This document shows, piece by piece, positions 37,602-46,204 of a DNA stretch of 48,353 nt. The notes under the pieces were generated by a model, which saw nothing but the letters and a program-made list of their open reading frames with translations, ran no database searches and had not been told where the DNA came from. This DNA comes from Paracoccus sp. (in: a-proteobacteria) (GTDB taxonomy: Bacteria; Pseudomonadota; Alphaproteobacteria; Rhodobacterales; Rhodobacteraceae), in contig JAUNTZ010000019.1 of NCBI GenBank assembly GCA_030538425.1, positions 1-48,353 of the forward strand, given 5' to 3'. Position numbers and translations under genes: made by a program. The first letter of the stretch is position 1. Every line of letters starts with the position of its first letter.

Positions 37602-38936
37602 ATGAAAGATCTTTACCAGATGCAACGGGCGATGCGGCAGATGCGTCAGGCGGCGCTGCAACGCGGTGTGGTCGCGGTTCTGGATATCGGCAGTTCCAAG
37701 GTGGCCTGCTTTGTCCTGCAATTCGACGGCACCGGCACCTCGCGTGAGGTGGACGGGGTCGGGCCGATGGCGGGCCAAGCCAATGTCCGCGTGATCGGCG
37801 CGGCCACCACCCAGTCGCGCGGCGTCCGCTTTGGTGAGATCGAGACCATGGCCGAGACCGAACGCGCCATCCGCACCGCCGTCAATGCCGCGCAAAAGCT
37901 GGCGGGCGTGCGGGTGGATTACGCGATTGCCTGCATCGCGGGCGGACGGCCCGCCTCTTACGGGCTGGCCGGTGAGGCGGCGATCAAGGGCGACAAGGTG
38001 GGGCAGGGCGATATCGCCTCGGTGCTGTCGTCATGTGAGGTGCCGCCCTTTGGTCGCGGGCGGCAGGTGCTGCACGCGCAGCCCGTCAATTTCGCGGTGG
38101 ACGGGCGGTCGGGCCTGATGGACCCGCGCGACCATGCGGGCAAGCGGCTGGCGGTCGATATGCATGTGCTGACCGTCGATGCCGATGTGCTGGACAACCT
38201 GATCCATTGCATCCGGCGCTGCGATATGGAGCTGGCGGGGCTCGCCTCAGCCTCTTATATGTCGGCGCTCTCCTCGCTGGTCGAGGATGAGCAGGAGCTG
38301 GGCGCGGCCTGCATCGACATGGGCGGCGGCGCGACCGGCGTGTCGATTTTCGTCAAGAAACACATGATCTTTGCCGATGCCGTGCCGATGGGCGGCGACA
38401 TGATCACCCAGGACATCGCCAAGGGCCTGCGGGTGCCGATGGCGGTGGCAGAACGGCTCAAGAACGTCTCGGGCGGGGTTGAGGTGACAGGGCGCGACGA
38501 CCGCGACATGCTGTCGCTGGGTGGTGCGACGGGCGACTGGGAAACCGACAGCCGAAGCGTCAGTCGCGCCGATCTGATCGGCATCATGCGCCCGCGTGTC
38601 GAGGAGATTCTGGAAGAGGTCGCGGCCATTCTGGACGCCGCCGGTTTCGACCATATGCCCAGCCAGCAGGTCGTGCTGACCGGCGGCGGGTCCGAGATTC
38701 CGGGGCTCGACAGCCTTGCCGCGCGGATGCTGGGGCGCAATGTGCGCATCGGGCGGCCTCTGCGCATCCACGGCTTGCCGCATCAGGCCACCGGGCCGGG
38801 CTTTGCCTCGGCGGTCGGGCTGGCGCTGTTTTCGGCCCATCCGCAGGATGAGTGGTGGGATTTCGAGATGCCCGCCGAAGCCTATCCGGCGCGCAGCCTG
38901 CGCCGCGCCTATCGCTGGTTTGTGAACAACTGGTGA
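37602..38936 (+). CDS. ftsA: Cell division protein FtsA
   Basis: FtsA is the actin-like protein that tethers FtsZ to the membrane. The 444-aa product has the phosphate-1 motif VLDIGSSKVACFV (about 27-39), the SHS2 (1C) domain, phosphate-2 CIDMGGGATGVSIF (about 238-251) and VVLTGGGSEIPG (about 357-368). The C-terminus SLRRAYRWFVNNW fits the amphipathic membrane-targeting helix. ATG 37602 is chosen over the GTG directly before it. Confidence 0.96.
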   Translation: MKDLYQMQRAMRQMRQAALQRGVVAVLDIGSSKVACFVLQFDGTGTSREVDGVGPMAGQANVRVIGAATTQSRGVRFGEIETMAETERAIRTAVNAAQKLAGVRVDYAIACIAGGRPASYGLAGEAAIKGDKVGQGDIASVLSSCEVPPFGRGRQVLHAQPVNFAVDGRSGLMDPRDHAGKRLAVDMHVLTVDADVLDNLIHCIRRCDMELAGLASASYMSALSSLVEDEQELGAACIDMGGGATGVSIFVKKHMIFADAVPMGGDMITQDIAKGLRVPMAVAERLKNVSGGVEVTGRDDRDMLSLGGATGDWETDSRSVSRADLIGIMRPRVEEILEEVAAILDAAGFDHMPSQQVVLTGGGSEIPGLDSLAARMLGRNVRIGRPLRIHGLPHQATGPGFASAVGLALFSAHPQDEWWDFEMPAEAYPARSLRRAYRWFVNNW

Positions 38937-39159
38937 CAGGTGGTTGATTTCACGAAAGGGGGGGCGGATCACCGCCTTCCCCTATATGCTGCGTGTTCGG
39001 CAAGATACCGCCTGCGGCGCCCAAGTTCTCCACCATATTTTGCGTCTGAAACCCGTTTTTCGGGTGACGCGGCTGTGGGTTTTGGCTAGAGTTGGGGGAT
39101 AAACGGGGATTCGACCCGGCCTTTGCGGGGCTGGCGGCGACAGATAACAGGCGGACAGC

Positions 39160-40791
39160 ATGAACATCAATCTGATGATGAACGACGAAGACGAGCTGAA
39201 GCCGCGCATCACCGTGTTCGGTGTCGGCGGTGCAGGCGGGAACGCGGTCAACAACATGATCGAAAAGGCGCTTGACGGCGTTGAGTTCGTGGTCGCCAAT
39301 ACCGACGCTCAGGCGCTTGCCCAGTCGCGCGCGAACAGCCGCATCCAGATCGGCCCGCAAGTGACCGAAGGTCTGGGCGCCGGGGCCAAGCCCGAGATCG
39401 GCGCCCGCGCCGCTGAGGAAACCATTGAAGACATCGTCGATCATCTGACCGGCGCGCATATGTGCTTTATCACCGCCGGCATGGGCGGCGGCACCGGCAC
39501 GGGTGCTGCCCCGATCATCGCGCAGGCCGCGCGTGAGATGGGCATCCTGACCGTCGGCGTCGTGACCAAGCCGTTCAGCTTTGAGGGCTCCAAGCGGATG
39601 CGCCAGGCCGAGGCCGGGCTGTCCGAGCTGCAAAAGCATGTCGATACGCTGATCATCATTCCGAACCAGAACCTGTTCCGTCTGGCGAATGAAAAGACCA
39701 CCTTCACCGAAGCCTTCGCCATGGCCGATGACGTGCTGTATCAGGGCGTCAAGGGCGTGACCGACCTGATGGTGCGTCCGGGCCTGATCAACCTTGACTT
39801 CGCCGATGTGCGCTCGGTCATGGACGAAATGGGCAAGGCCATGATGGGCACCGGCGAGGCCGAGGGCGAGAACCGCGCCGTGCAGGCCGCCGAAAAGGCG
39901 ATTGCCAACCCGCTGCTGGACGAAATCAGCCTCAACGGGGCCAAGGGTGTTCTCATCAACATCACCGGCGGCGAGGATCTCACCCTGTTCGAACTGGATG
40001 AGGCGGCCAATGTCATCAGCGAAAAGGTGGACAGCGACGCCAATATCATCATCGGCTCGACCCTCGATCCGAACATGGCGGGCGCGATCCGCGTCTCGGT
40101 CGTGGCCACCGGGATCGACAGCCAGCCCGCCGTCGCCGACAACCCCGCGCCGCGCCGCCGGATGGAGCAGCCGCTGACCCAGAACCCGGTTCTGGACCGT
40201 CAGGACGATCTGCGCGACGCCCCGCCCGCCCGCCGCGAGCCGGTCGCCGAAGCGCGCGCTGAGCCCCGTCTTGAGCCCCGCCACGAGACCCGCCACGATG
40301 CGGCGGCTGAGCGTCCCGCCCCCCGCGCCGAGCGGTTTGAGGATGAGATGCCCGAACCCGCCTATGCGCCGCAACCGCGTGCCGCCGACAGGTCGCCGCG
40401 TGGCAATAATGCGGGCGATGATCTGGGCGATTACTATGCGCCGCGCTCGAACCGCGCGGGTGAGCCGTCGCCCGACGTTCTGGAACGGATGCGCCGCGCC
40501 GCCGCCGCTCAGCCCGGTGCCGCCGCTCGCACCCCGCATGAGCGTCAGCCCGCCGCTGAGGCCCCGCGCCACGAAAGCCGCATGGCCGGTCTGGGCCGTC
40601 TGATTGAACGGGTCACGGGCGGCGATCACGACGCGCCGCGCCCCTCGGCCTCGGCTGTTGCGGAACGAGTGTCCGAGCGTCTGGCCGTCAACCGCCGCCA
40701 GAATCCCGAGGTCGATTTCGATGATCTGGCCGATGACAAACCGTCGCAGAACAGCGATATTCCCGCCTTTCTGCGCCGTCAGGCCAACTGA
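39160..40791 (+). CDS. ftsZ: Cell division protein FtsZ
   Basis: FtsZ is the tubulin-like GTPase that forms the division ring. The 543-aa product has the T1 loop [10 protein letters not shown] at 21-30, the tubulin signature [10 protein letters not shown] at 109-118 and the synergy loop NLDFADVR. The long Arg/Pro/Ala/Glu-rich linker (about 325-530) is typical of alphaproteobacteria. The C-terminal conserved peptide [11 protein letters not shown], which binds FtsA, closes the protein. The 223-base gap after ftsA implies a separate promoter. It is followed by a strong terminator. Confidence 0.98.
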   Translation: MNINLMMNDEDELKPRITVFGVGGAGGNAVNNMIEKALDGVEFVVANTDAQALAQSRANSRIQIGPQVTEGLGAGAKPEIGARAAEETIEDIVDHLTGAHMCFITAGMGGGTGTGAAPIIAQAAREMGILTVGVVTKPFSFEGSKRMRQAEAGLSELQKHVDTLIIIPNQNLFRLANEKTTFTEAFAMADDVLYQGVKGVTDLMVRPGLINLDFADVRSVMDEMGKAMMGTGEAEGENRAVQAAEKAIANPLLDEISLNGAKGVLINITGGEDLTLFELDEAANVISEKVDSDANIIIGSTLDPNMAGAIRVSVVATGIDSQPAVADNPAPRRRMEQPLTQNPVLDRQDDLRDAPPARREPVAEARAEPRLEPRHETRHDAAAERPAPRAERFEDEMPEPAYAPQPRAADRSPRGNNAGDDLGDYYAPRSNRAGEPSPDVLERMRRAAAAQPGAAARTPHERQPAAEAPRHESRMAGLGRLIERVTGGDHDAPRPSASAVAERVSERLAVNRRQNPEVDFDDLADDKPSQNSDIPAFLRRQAN

Positions 40792-40821
40792 CCGGATCAC
40801 AGTCCTGTCATAAATCAGACG

Positions 40822-40857
40822 AAACAGGGTCGCCTTTGGCGGCCCTGTTTTCGTTTC
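40822..40857 (+). terminator. Terminator of ftsZ
   Basis: A 13-bp stem with one G-T pair (40822-40834 with 40838-40850) around a TTT loop, followed by TCGTTT, 30 bases after the ftsZ stop. Confidence 0.85.
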
Positions 40858-40978
40858 GGATCAACGGCTTGTGCGGGGGGCGGCGATGTTTCGCCGCCTC
40901 GCGCTAACCTATGTTACAGAGAGTCATAAAACTTTAATTGAGAGGCGGGGCCGGGCTGCCTAACTCATCCTCAACACA

Positions 40979-40998
40979 GTGCGCCGGTTGTGGCGCAC
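40979..40998 (+). other. Hairpin in the leader of lpxC
   Basis: A 7-bp GTGCGCC/GGCGCAC stem with a 6-base loop lies 30 bases before the lpxC start. There is no T-run and no known riboswitch fold was recognised. The AT-rich stretch around 40925-40945 upstream is a plausible promoter position. Confidence 0.3.
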
Positions 40999-41028
40999 CC
41001 CGATGAGAACAAAAAAGGCAGGCAGACC

Positions 41029-41973
41029 ATGCAGGCGACAATTGCAAAAACCGCAGCGTTTCGCGGCACGGGCCTTCATTCGGGCCGGTCGGCGCATTTG
41101 TCGATTCACCCTGCGCCCGCAGGCCATGGCATCGTGTTTGAACGCAGCGATCTGCCCGCGCCCGGCAACCGCATCGCCGCGCGTTGGGATCTGGTGACGC
41201 CCTCAAAACTCTGCACGCTGCTGGATAACGGGACGGGCGCGACGGTCTCGACGGTCGAGCATGTCATGGCCGCGATTGCGGGCACCGGCATCCATAACGC
41301 GCTGATTCGCATCGACGGGCCTGAGGTTCCGATCCTTGACGGCTCGGCCCAGCCCTTCGTGGCGGGCATCCTTGCCGCCGGGATTGAGACGCAAGCCGCC
41401 CCCCTGCGCGCGATCCGTCTGACCGGCGAGGTTGAGGTGCGCGACGGTGAGGCATGGGCGCGGCTGTCGCCTGCCGACCATCTGGAGATCGACTTTCACA
41501 TCGAGTTCGCGGATGCCGCCATCGGCCGTCAGGACAAGACGCTCGACATGGCCAATGGCGCTTTCCTGCGCGAATTGATGGACAGCCGCACCTTCTGCCG
41601 TCAGGCCGATGTCGAGGCGATGCGCAAGGCCGGGCTGGCGCTTGGCGGCACCTATAACAATGCCGTCGTGGTCGATGGCGACCGGGTGCTGTCGCCGGGC
41701 GGGCTGCGCCACGCCGATGAGGCGGTGCGCCACAAGATGCTCGACGCGATGGGCGATCTGGCCCTTGCCGGTGCGCCGCTGCTGGCGCGTTACAGCGGCA
41801 ACCGCGCCGGTCACGCGATGACCAATCGGCTGCTGCGCGCGCTGTTTGCGCAGCCCGATGCCTGGGAATGGGTCACCTGCTCGCGCGATCTGGAAGACCG
41901 CCTGCCGGGCGCGGGTGTTGCCGCCTATAGCGCGGATTCGGTGGCGCGTCCCGGTCTGGGCGCGGTGGCCTGA
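41029..41973 (+). CDS. lpxC: UDP-3-O-acyl-N-acetylglucosamine deacetylase
   Basis: LpxC catalyses the committed step of lipid A synthesis with a zinc ion. The 314-aa product has the zinc ligands His78 (STVEHVMAA), His235 and Asp239 (HKMLDAMGD). It also has the catalytic Glu77, the TLLDNG region and the DGSAQPF loop (about 105-111). ATG 41029 is chosen over 40990 because the family starts with the T-A-x-FxGxGLHSG segment. It stands between the ftsZ terminator and bamD and probably has its own promoter. Confidence 0.96.
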   Translation: MQATIAKTAAFRGTGLHSGRSAHLSIHPAPAGHGIVFERSDLPAPGNRIAARWDLVTPSKLCTLLDNGTGATVSTVEHVMAAIAGTGIHNALIRIDGPEVPILDGSAQPFVAGILAAGIETQAAPLRAIRLTGEVEVRDGEAWARLSPADHLEIDFHIEFADAAIGRQDKTLDMANGAFLRELMDSRTFCRQADVEAMRKAGLALGGTYNNAVVVDGDRVLSPGGLRHADEAVRHKMLDAMGDLALAGAPLLARYSGNRAGHAMTNRLLRALFAQPDAWEWVTCSRDLEDRLPGAGVAAYSADSVARPGLGAVA

Positions 41974-42115
41974 ACGGGCGCGCCCGCTTGCGCAGAATGT
42001 GACAGGATCACTGCATTGCCATTTTGCGCCCCTTGTTGTTCTGTGCTAGGACGACCGCGCCGCGATCCGTGCCATGGCCGGAGCTGCGGCGCTTATTCTT
42101 GACGGACAGGTTCTG

Positions 42116-42964
42116 ATGGCTGGCTTTGCGACCTCGAAAACCTTGATTGCGGCGATGGTCGCGCTGTTCATGCTGGCAGGCTGCGGCGGCGGCAATCGCG
42201 CCACCGAAACCCCGTCGGTCGAGGCTTTCACCGCCGAAGAGATCTATACGCGCGGCGAATACGAACTGGAAAACAACCGCCGCCCCAAGCAGGCCGTCTA
42301 TTACTTTGCTGAGGTCGAACGGCTTTACCCCTATTCCGAATGGGCCAAGCGCGCGCTGATCATGCAGGCTTACAGCCACCACAAGGCGGGCGATTATGAG
42401 GATGCGCGGGGTGCCGCGCAGCGCTTCATCGACACCTATCCCGGCGATGATGACGCGGCCTATGCGAAATATCTGCTGGCGCTGTCCTATTACGACCAGA
42501 TCGACGATGTGGGCCGCGATCAGGGCCTGACCTTTCAGGCGCTGCAAGCGCTGCGTGAGGTGATCGAGGAATATCCCGATACCGAATATGCGCGTTCGGC
42601 GATTCTCAAATTCGATCTGGCTTTCGACCACTTGGCGGCCAAGGAAATGGAGATCGGGCGCTATTACCTGAAACGCGGCCATTACACGGCGGCCATCAAC
42701 CGCTTCCGCGTCGTGGTTGAGGATTTCCAGACCACCACCCACACGCCTGAGGCGCTGATGCGTCTGGTTGAGGCTTACCTTGCGCTTGGCCTGACCGATG
42801 AGGCGCAGACGGCGGGCGCGATTCTGGGCCATAACTTCCAGTCCTCGCCCTTCTATGCCGATGCCTATGCGCAGTTGCGCGGGCGGGGCCTGTCGGCCAC
42901 GGCGCAGGGCGACAGCTGGCTGACGAATGTGTATCGGCAGGTCATTCAGGGCCGCTGGCTGTAA
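42116..42964 (+). CDS. bamD: Outer membrane assembly lipoprotein BamD
   Basis: BamD is the essential lipoprotein of the Bam complex that inserts outer-membrane beta-barrels. The 282-aa product has a lipoprotein signal with lipobox LAGC and Cys23. It is followed by TPR-like helical repeats starting ETPSVEAFTAEEIYTRGEYE and containing VERLYPYSEWAKRALIMQAY and FIDTYPGDDDAAYAKYL (about 105-121). ATG 42116 gives the shortest proper signal peptide. It precedes recN by 6 bases, probably in one operon. Confidence 0.95.
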   Translation: MAGFATSKTLIAAMVALFMLAGCGGGNRATETPSVEAFTAEEIYTRGEYELENNRRPKQAVYYFAEVERLYPYSEWAKRALIMQAYSHHKAGDYEDARGAAQRFIDTYPGDDDAAYAKYLLALSYYDQIDDVGRDQGLTFQALQALREVIEEYPDTEYARSAILKFDLAFDHLAAKEMEIGRYYLKRGHYTAAINRFRVVVEDFQTTTHTPEALMRLVEAYLALGLTDEAQTAGAILGHNFQSSPFYADAYAQLRGRGLSATAQGDSWLTNVYRQVIQGRWL

Positions 42965-42970
42965 GCGCCG

Positions 42971-44611
42971 ATGCTGCGCGAGCTGAACATCCGCGACATG
43001 CTGCTGATCGACCGGCTTGACCTGCAATTCGGGCCGGGGCTGAACGTGCTGACGGGTGAGACCGGAGCGGGCAAGTCGATCCTGCTGGACTGTCTGGGCT
43101 TTGTTCTGGGCTGGCGTGGTCGGGCCGAACTGGTCCGCGCGGGTGCCGATCAGGGTGAGGTCGTGGCGGTGTTCGACCTGCCGCCCGACCATCCGGGCCG
43201 CGCGATCCTGTCCGAGGCGGGGTTTGCGCTTGAGGATGAGCTGATCCTGCGGCGCGTGAACAGCCTTGACGGGCGCAAGACGGCGTGGATCAACGACCGC
43301 CGCGCCACGGGTGAGGTGCTCCGCGCGCTATCGGAAACTTTGGTTGAGCTGCATGGCCAGCATGATGACCGGGGGCTTTTGAACCCGCGCGGGCATCGCG
43401 CGCTTTTGGACCAGTTCGCCGGGCTTGATCTTGGCCCGGTGCGGGCGGCTTGGCGCGAATGGCGGGCGGCGGGGGCGGCTTTGGCCGAGGCTGAGGCCGG
43501 GATCGAGGCCGCCCGGCAAGAGGCCGAATATCTGACCCATGCGGTTGCTGAACTCGACAAGCTGGACCCGCAACCGGGCGAGGAGGCCAGCCTTGATGTG
43601 GCGCGCCGCGCCATGCAGGGGGCCGAACGCATCCGCGGCGATGTGGCCCGCGCCCTGCAAATGCTGGGCTCTGAGGGGGCCGAGGGCGCGATGCTGGACG
43701 CGAACCGCTGGCTCGAGGGCGTGGCTGACCGCGCCGAGGGTCAGCTTGATGCCCCGATTGCCGCGCTGTCGCGCGCGCTCTTGGAACTGGGTGAGGCTCA
43801 TGCCGGGGTCGAGGCCGCCTTGCAGGCGATGGAGTTCGACCCCCACGCGCTTGAGACGACCGAGGAACGGCTGTTTGCGCTGCGGGCCTTGGCGCGCAAG
43901 CATGACGTGCAGCCCGATGATCTGGCGGGGCTGGCGGGTGAGTTGCGGGTGCGTCACGCGGGCATGACTGATGCCGACGAAAACCTTGAGACGCTGCGCC
44001 GCGCGGCGCAGGCGCTTGGCGCGGCTTATGAGGATGAGGCCCGCGCGCTCAGCGCCGCCCGCCGCAAAGCCGCCGCTCGTCTGGATCAGGCCATGGCGGC
44101 TGAGCTTGCGCCTCTCAAGATGGAACGCGCGGTCTTTGAGACCCGCATAACCGATGCCGAGCCCGGGCCTGAGGGCGTCGATGCGGTCAATTTCACCGTT
44201 GCGACCAATCCCGGCGCGCCGGCGGGCCCGCTGGACAAGATCGCCTCGGGCGGTGAGCTGTCGCGGTTTCTGCTGGCGCTGAAGGTCTGTCTGGCGCGGG
44301 GCAATGACGCGCTGACGATGATTTTTGATGAGATCGACCGGGGCGTGGGTGGTGCTACGGCAGATGCGGTGGGCCGCCGTCTGGCGCGGCTGGCCGAGGA
44401 TGCGCAGGTTCTGGTCGTGACCCATAGCCCGCAGGTCGCCGCCCTTGGACAGCGCCATTTCCGCGTCGCAAAGGCGGTCGAGGACGGCATGACGCTCTCC
44501 ACCGTCACGCCGCTTGACGCCGATCAGCAGGTCGATGAGATCGCGCGGATGCTGTCGGGCGAGGAGATCACCCCCGCCGCGCGCGATGCCGCACGGGCGT
44601 TGCTGGGTTAG
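42971..44611 (+). CDS. recN: DNA repair protein RecN
   Basis: RecN is an SMC-like ATPase for double-strand break repair. The 546-aa product has Walker A GETGAGKS at 29-36, the Q-loop region ELHGQHDDRGLL, a long central coiled coil rich in Ala, Glu and Arg (about 150-360), and the ABC signature ASGGELSRFLLALK (about 425-438). Walker B with the D-loop MIFDEIDRGVGG and the H-loop VVTHSPQVA follow. Length and C-terminus (ITPAARDAARALLG) are normal. The last 59 residues plus stop codon (bases 44432-44611) are duplicated directly downstream. Confidence 0.97.
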   Translation: MLRELNIRDMLLIDRLDLQFGPGLNVLTGETGAGKSILLDCLGFVLGWRGRAELVRAGADQGEVVAVFDLPPDHPGRAILSEAGFALEDELILRRVNSLDGRKTAWINDRRATGEVLRALSETLVELHGQHDDRGLLNPRGHRALLDQFAGLDLGPVRAAWREWRAAGAALAEAEAGIEAARQEAEYLTHAVAELDKLDPQPGEEASLDVARRAMQGAERIRGDVARALQMLGSEGAEGAMLDANRWLEGVADRAEGQLDAPIAALSRALLELGEAHAGVEAALQAMEFDPHALETTEERLFALRALARKHDVQPDDLAGLAGELRVRHAGMTDADENLETLRRAAQALGAAYEDEARALSAARRKAAARLDQAMAAELAPLKMERAVFETRITDAEPGPEGVDAVNFTVATNPGAPAGPLDKIASGGELSRFLLALKVCLARGNDALTMIFDEIDRGVGGATADAVGRRLARLAEDAQVLVVTHSPQVAALGQRHFRVAKAVEDGMTLSTVTPLDADQQVDEIARMLSGEEITPAARDAARALLG

Positions 44612-44791
44612 CGGGTGTGGGGCCTTGGTGGGTGGCGCATGTGGGTGGCGAAGGCGGTGGATTATTGGGTGCCCCTCTCCACGGTCACGCCGCTTGATGC
44701 CGATCAGCAGGTCGATGAGATCGCGCTGATGCTCTCGGGCGAGGGCATCACCCCCGCCGCGCGAGATACCGCGCGGGCCTTGCTGGCCTAG
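44612..44791 (+). repeat. In-frame tandem copy of the recN 3' end (180 bp)
   Basis: The 180 bases after the recN stop are a gapless copy of bases 44432-44611, including the stop (TAG 44789-44791). The last 117 bases are about 90% identical by hand count (12 differences, 7 of them silent). The first 63 are only about 56% identical. The copy is open in the recN frame and reads the LSTVTPLDADQQVDEIA segment and ends ITPAARDTARALLA. Without a start codon or ribosome-binding site it is not an independent gene; it could be reached only by reading through TAG 44609-44611. Confidence 0.93.
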
Positions 44792-44945
44792 CGGGAGTTA
44801 ATCACTGGCGGGTCGGGCATGTGCGGGCCAAGGGCTTTTTGCAGAGAGCCGGGCAGCATTACGGAATACCGATCAAGCCCCTCGGCCTTGAGGCATCGGT
44901 CCCGCCGTCCACAAAAACTCGGCGGCACTCCAGCCCGCTTGGCAA
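44792..44945 (+). repeat. Probable third, decayed copy of the recN 3' end
   Basis: Right after the second copy, GGCGGGTCGGGCATGTGCGG (44808-44827) matches GGTGGGTGGCGCATGTGGGT in the second copy. Further on CCGATCAAG and GAGGCATCGGTCCCGCCG match CCGATCAGC and GAGGGCATCACCCCCGCCG. About 25 bases are missing relative to the full unit and the frame is lost. It resembles the second copy more than the gene. Confidence 0.55.
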
Positions 44946-44948
44946 AAA

Positions 44949-45248
44949 CTAATCCAAAACCCCATTCACCATGCGGATGATCGACAGCACCTGCCCGGTG
45001 CGCTCATCCATGCGGATCAGCCGCCCGCCGGAGACCGCATAGATGCTGCCCGGCACGTTCGGCCCCAGGCCATAGCGGCCGGGATGGGTGATGATGTGAT
45101 ATTCTCCGCGCTCCAGCCTCTCGCCCACCTCGATCTGTCGCTGTTCGGGGGTCGAGACCATCGGATCGTCGCCATGCCCCTGAAGGCCGAATGCGAAAAC
45201 GGAAATGGCCACGGTGGACGCGGCAATGAGGGCGGGCGCAAGGCGCAT
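44949..45248 (-). CDS. Small exported protein of unknown function, 99 aa
   Basis: The product starts with a signal peptide (MRLAPALIAASTVAISVFAF) and has a compact mature domain with PGRYGLGPNVPGSIYAVSGG and RLIRMDERTGQVLSIIRMV, which looks like a small beta-strand-rich fold. The family is not named here, although similar short periplasmic proteins are common in Rhodobacterales. It is convergent with recN and lies next to the recN tail copies. ATG 45248 is the natural start. Confidence 0.75.
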   Translation of the reverse strand: MRLAPALIAASTVAISVFAFGLQGHGDDPMVSTPEQRQIEVGERLERGEYHIITHPGRYGLGPNVPGSIYAVSGGRLIRMDERTGQVLSIIRMVNGVLD

Positions 45249-45326
45249 AGGGCTGCCGTAACTTGTTATAGACGTCTGACCTTAACGCGACAGGCGCGTC
45301 AAGGTTCCCGCCCGCTGCAACAAAAA

Positions 45327-46202
45327 TCAGTCCATCCGATGGCGACTGACAAAGCGCGGCAACATCGCCGAAAAATCGCGCCCGCGGCCGTCCTCATCCT
45401 CGACAAAGGCGGTGTAAAGATCGGTCGCCAGCTGCCCCATAGGCGTGTCGGCATCGGCGCTGTCGGCGGCCATCTGGCTCAGCCGCAGGTCTTTCAGCAT
45501 CAGCTCAGCCGCAAAGCCGGGCTTATAGCCGTTATCGGCAGGCGATTGCGGGCCCACGCCCTCAGCGGGGCAATAGGCGTTCAGCGACCAGCTATAGCCC
45601 GATGAGGTCGAGACCACATCGAACATCTTTTGCCGGTCAAGGCCCAGCTTGTCGGCAAGCGCGAAGGCCTCGCAGGTCGCGATCATGGTCACGCCAAGGA
45701 TCATGTTATTGCAGATCTTGGCGGCCTGACCGGCACCCGAGGCGCCGCAATGCACGGCCTTTTGGCCCATGATCTCGAACAAGGGCGCGACGGTGGCGAA
45801 ATCGGCATCCGCGCCGCCCGCCATGAAGGTGAGCGTGCCCGCCGCCGCGCCGCCGATCCCGCCCGAGACCGGCGCATCAAGCGCCCCCAAGCCCGCCGCC
45901 TGCGCCTGCGCGGCGACCGCACGGGCGCTGTCCACATCGACGGTCGAACAATCGCACAGCACCGCGCCCGGACGCATGGCGGGGATCACCTCCGCCGCGA
46001 CCGCGCGCAGGATCTGGCCGTTGGGCAGCATGGTGATGACCACATCCGCACTCTTGGCCGCCTCGGCTGCGGATGCGGCGGCGGTGATCGGCGCGGTGGG
46101 CTGCGCCACCATATCGAAACCCGCGACCTCATGGCCCGCGCGGGCAAGGTTCAGCGCCATCGGCATGCCCATATTGCCAAGGCCGATAAATGCGATTTTC
46201 AT
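45327..46202 (-). CDS. mmsB: 3-hydroxyisobutyrate dehydrogenase
   Basis: MmsB oxidises 3-hydroxyisobutyrate to methylmalonate semialdehyde in valine breakdown. The 291-aa product has the NAD-binding GLGNMGMPMALNL at 7-19 and the substrate motif DAPVSGGIGGAAAGTL (about 119-134). The catalytic Lys lies in GASGAGQAAKICNNMI (about 164-179), and KDLRLSQMAA is near the C-terminus. ATG 46202 begins MKIAFIGLGNMG. It is the last gene of a three-gene minus-strand operon, 2 bases after the hydrolase stop. Confidence 0.95.
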   Translation of the reverse strand: MKIAFIGLGNMGMPMALNLARAGHEVAGFDMVAQPTAPITAAASAAEAAKSADVVITMLPNGQILRAVAAEVIPAMRPGAVLCDCSTVDVDSARAVAAQAQAAGLGALDAPVSGGIGGAAAGTLTFMAGGADADFATVAPLFEIMGQKAVHCGASGAGQAAKICNNMILGVTMIATCEAFALADKLGLDRQKMFDVVSTSSGYSWSLNAYCPAEGVGPQSPADNGYKPGFAAELMLKDLRLSQMAADSADADTPMGQLATDLYTAFVEDEDGRGRDFSAMLPRFVSRHRMD

Positions 46203-46204
46203 GT

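Noticed and set aside
40925-41028. A riboswitch or attenuator before lpxC
   Set aside because: Only one short hairpin without a T-run or a known conserved core is present, so no regulatory RNA can be supported.
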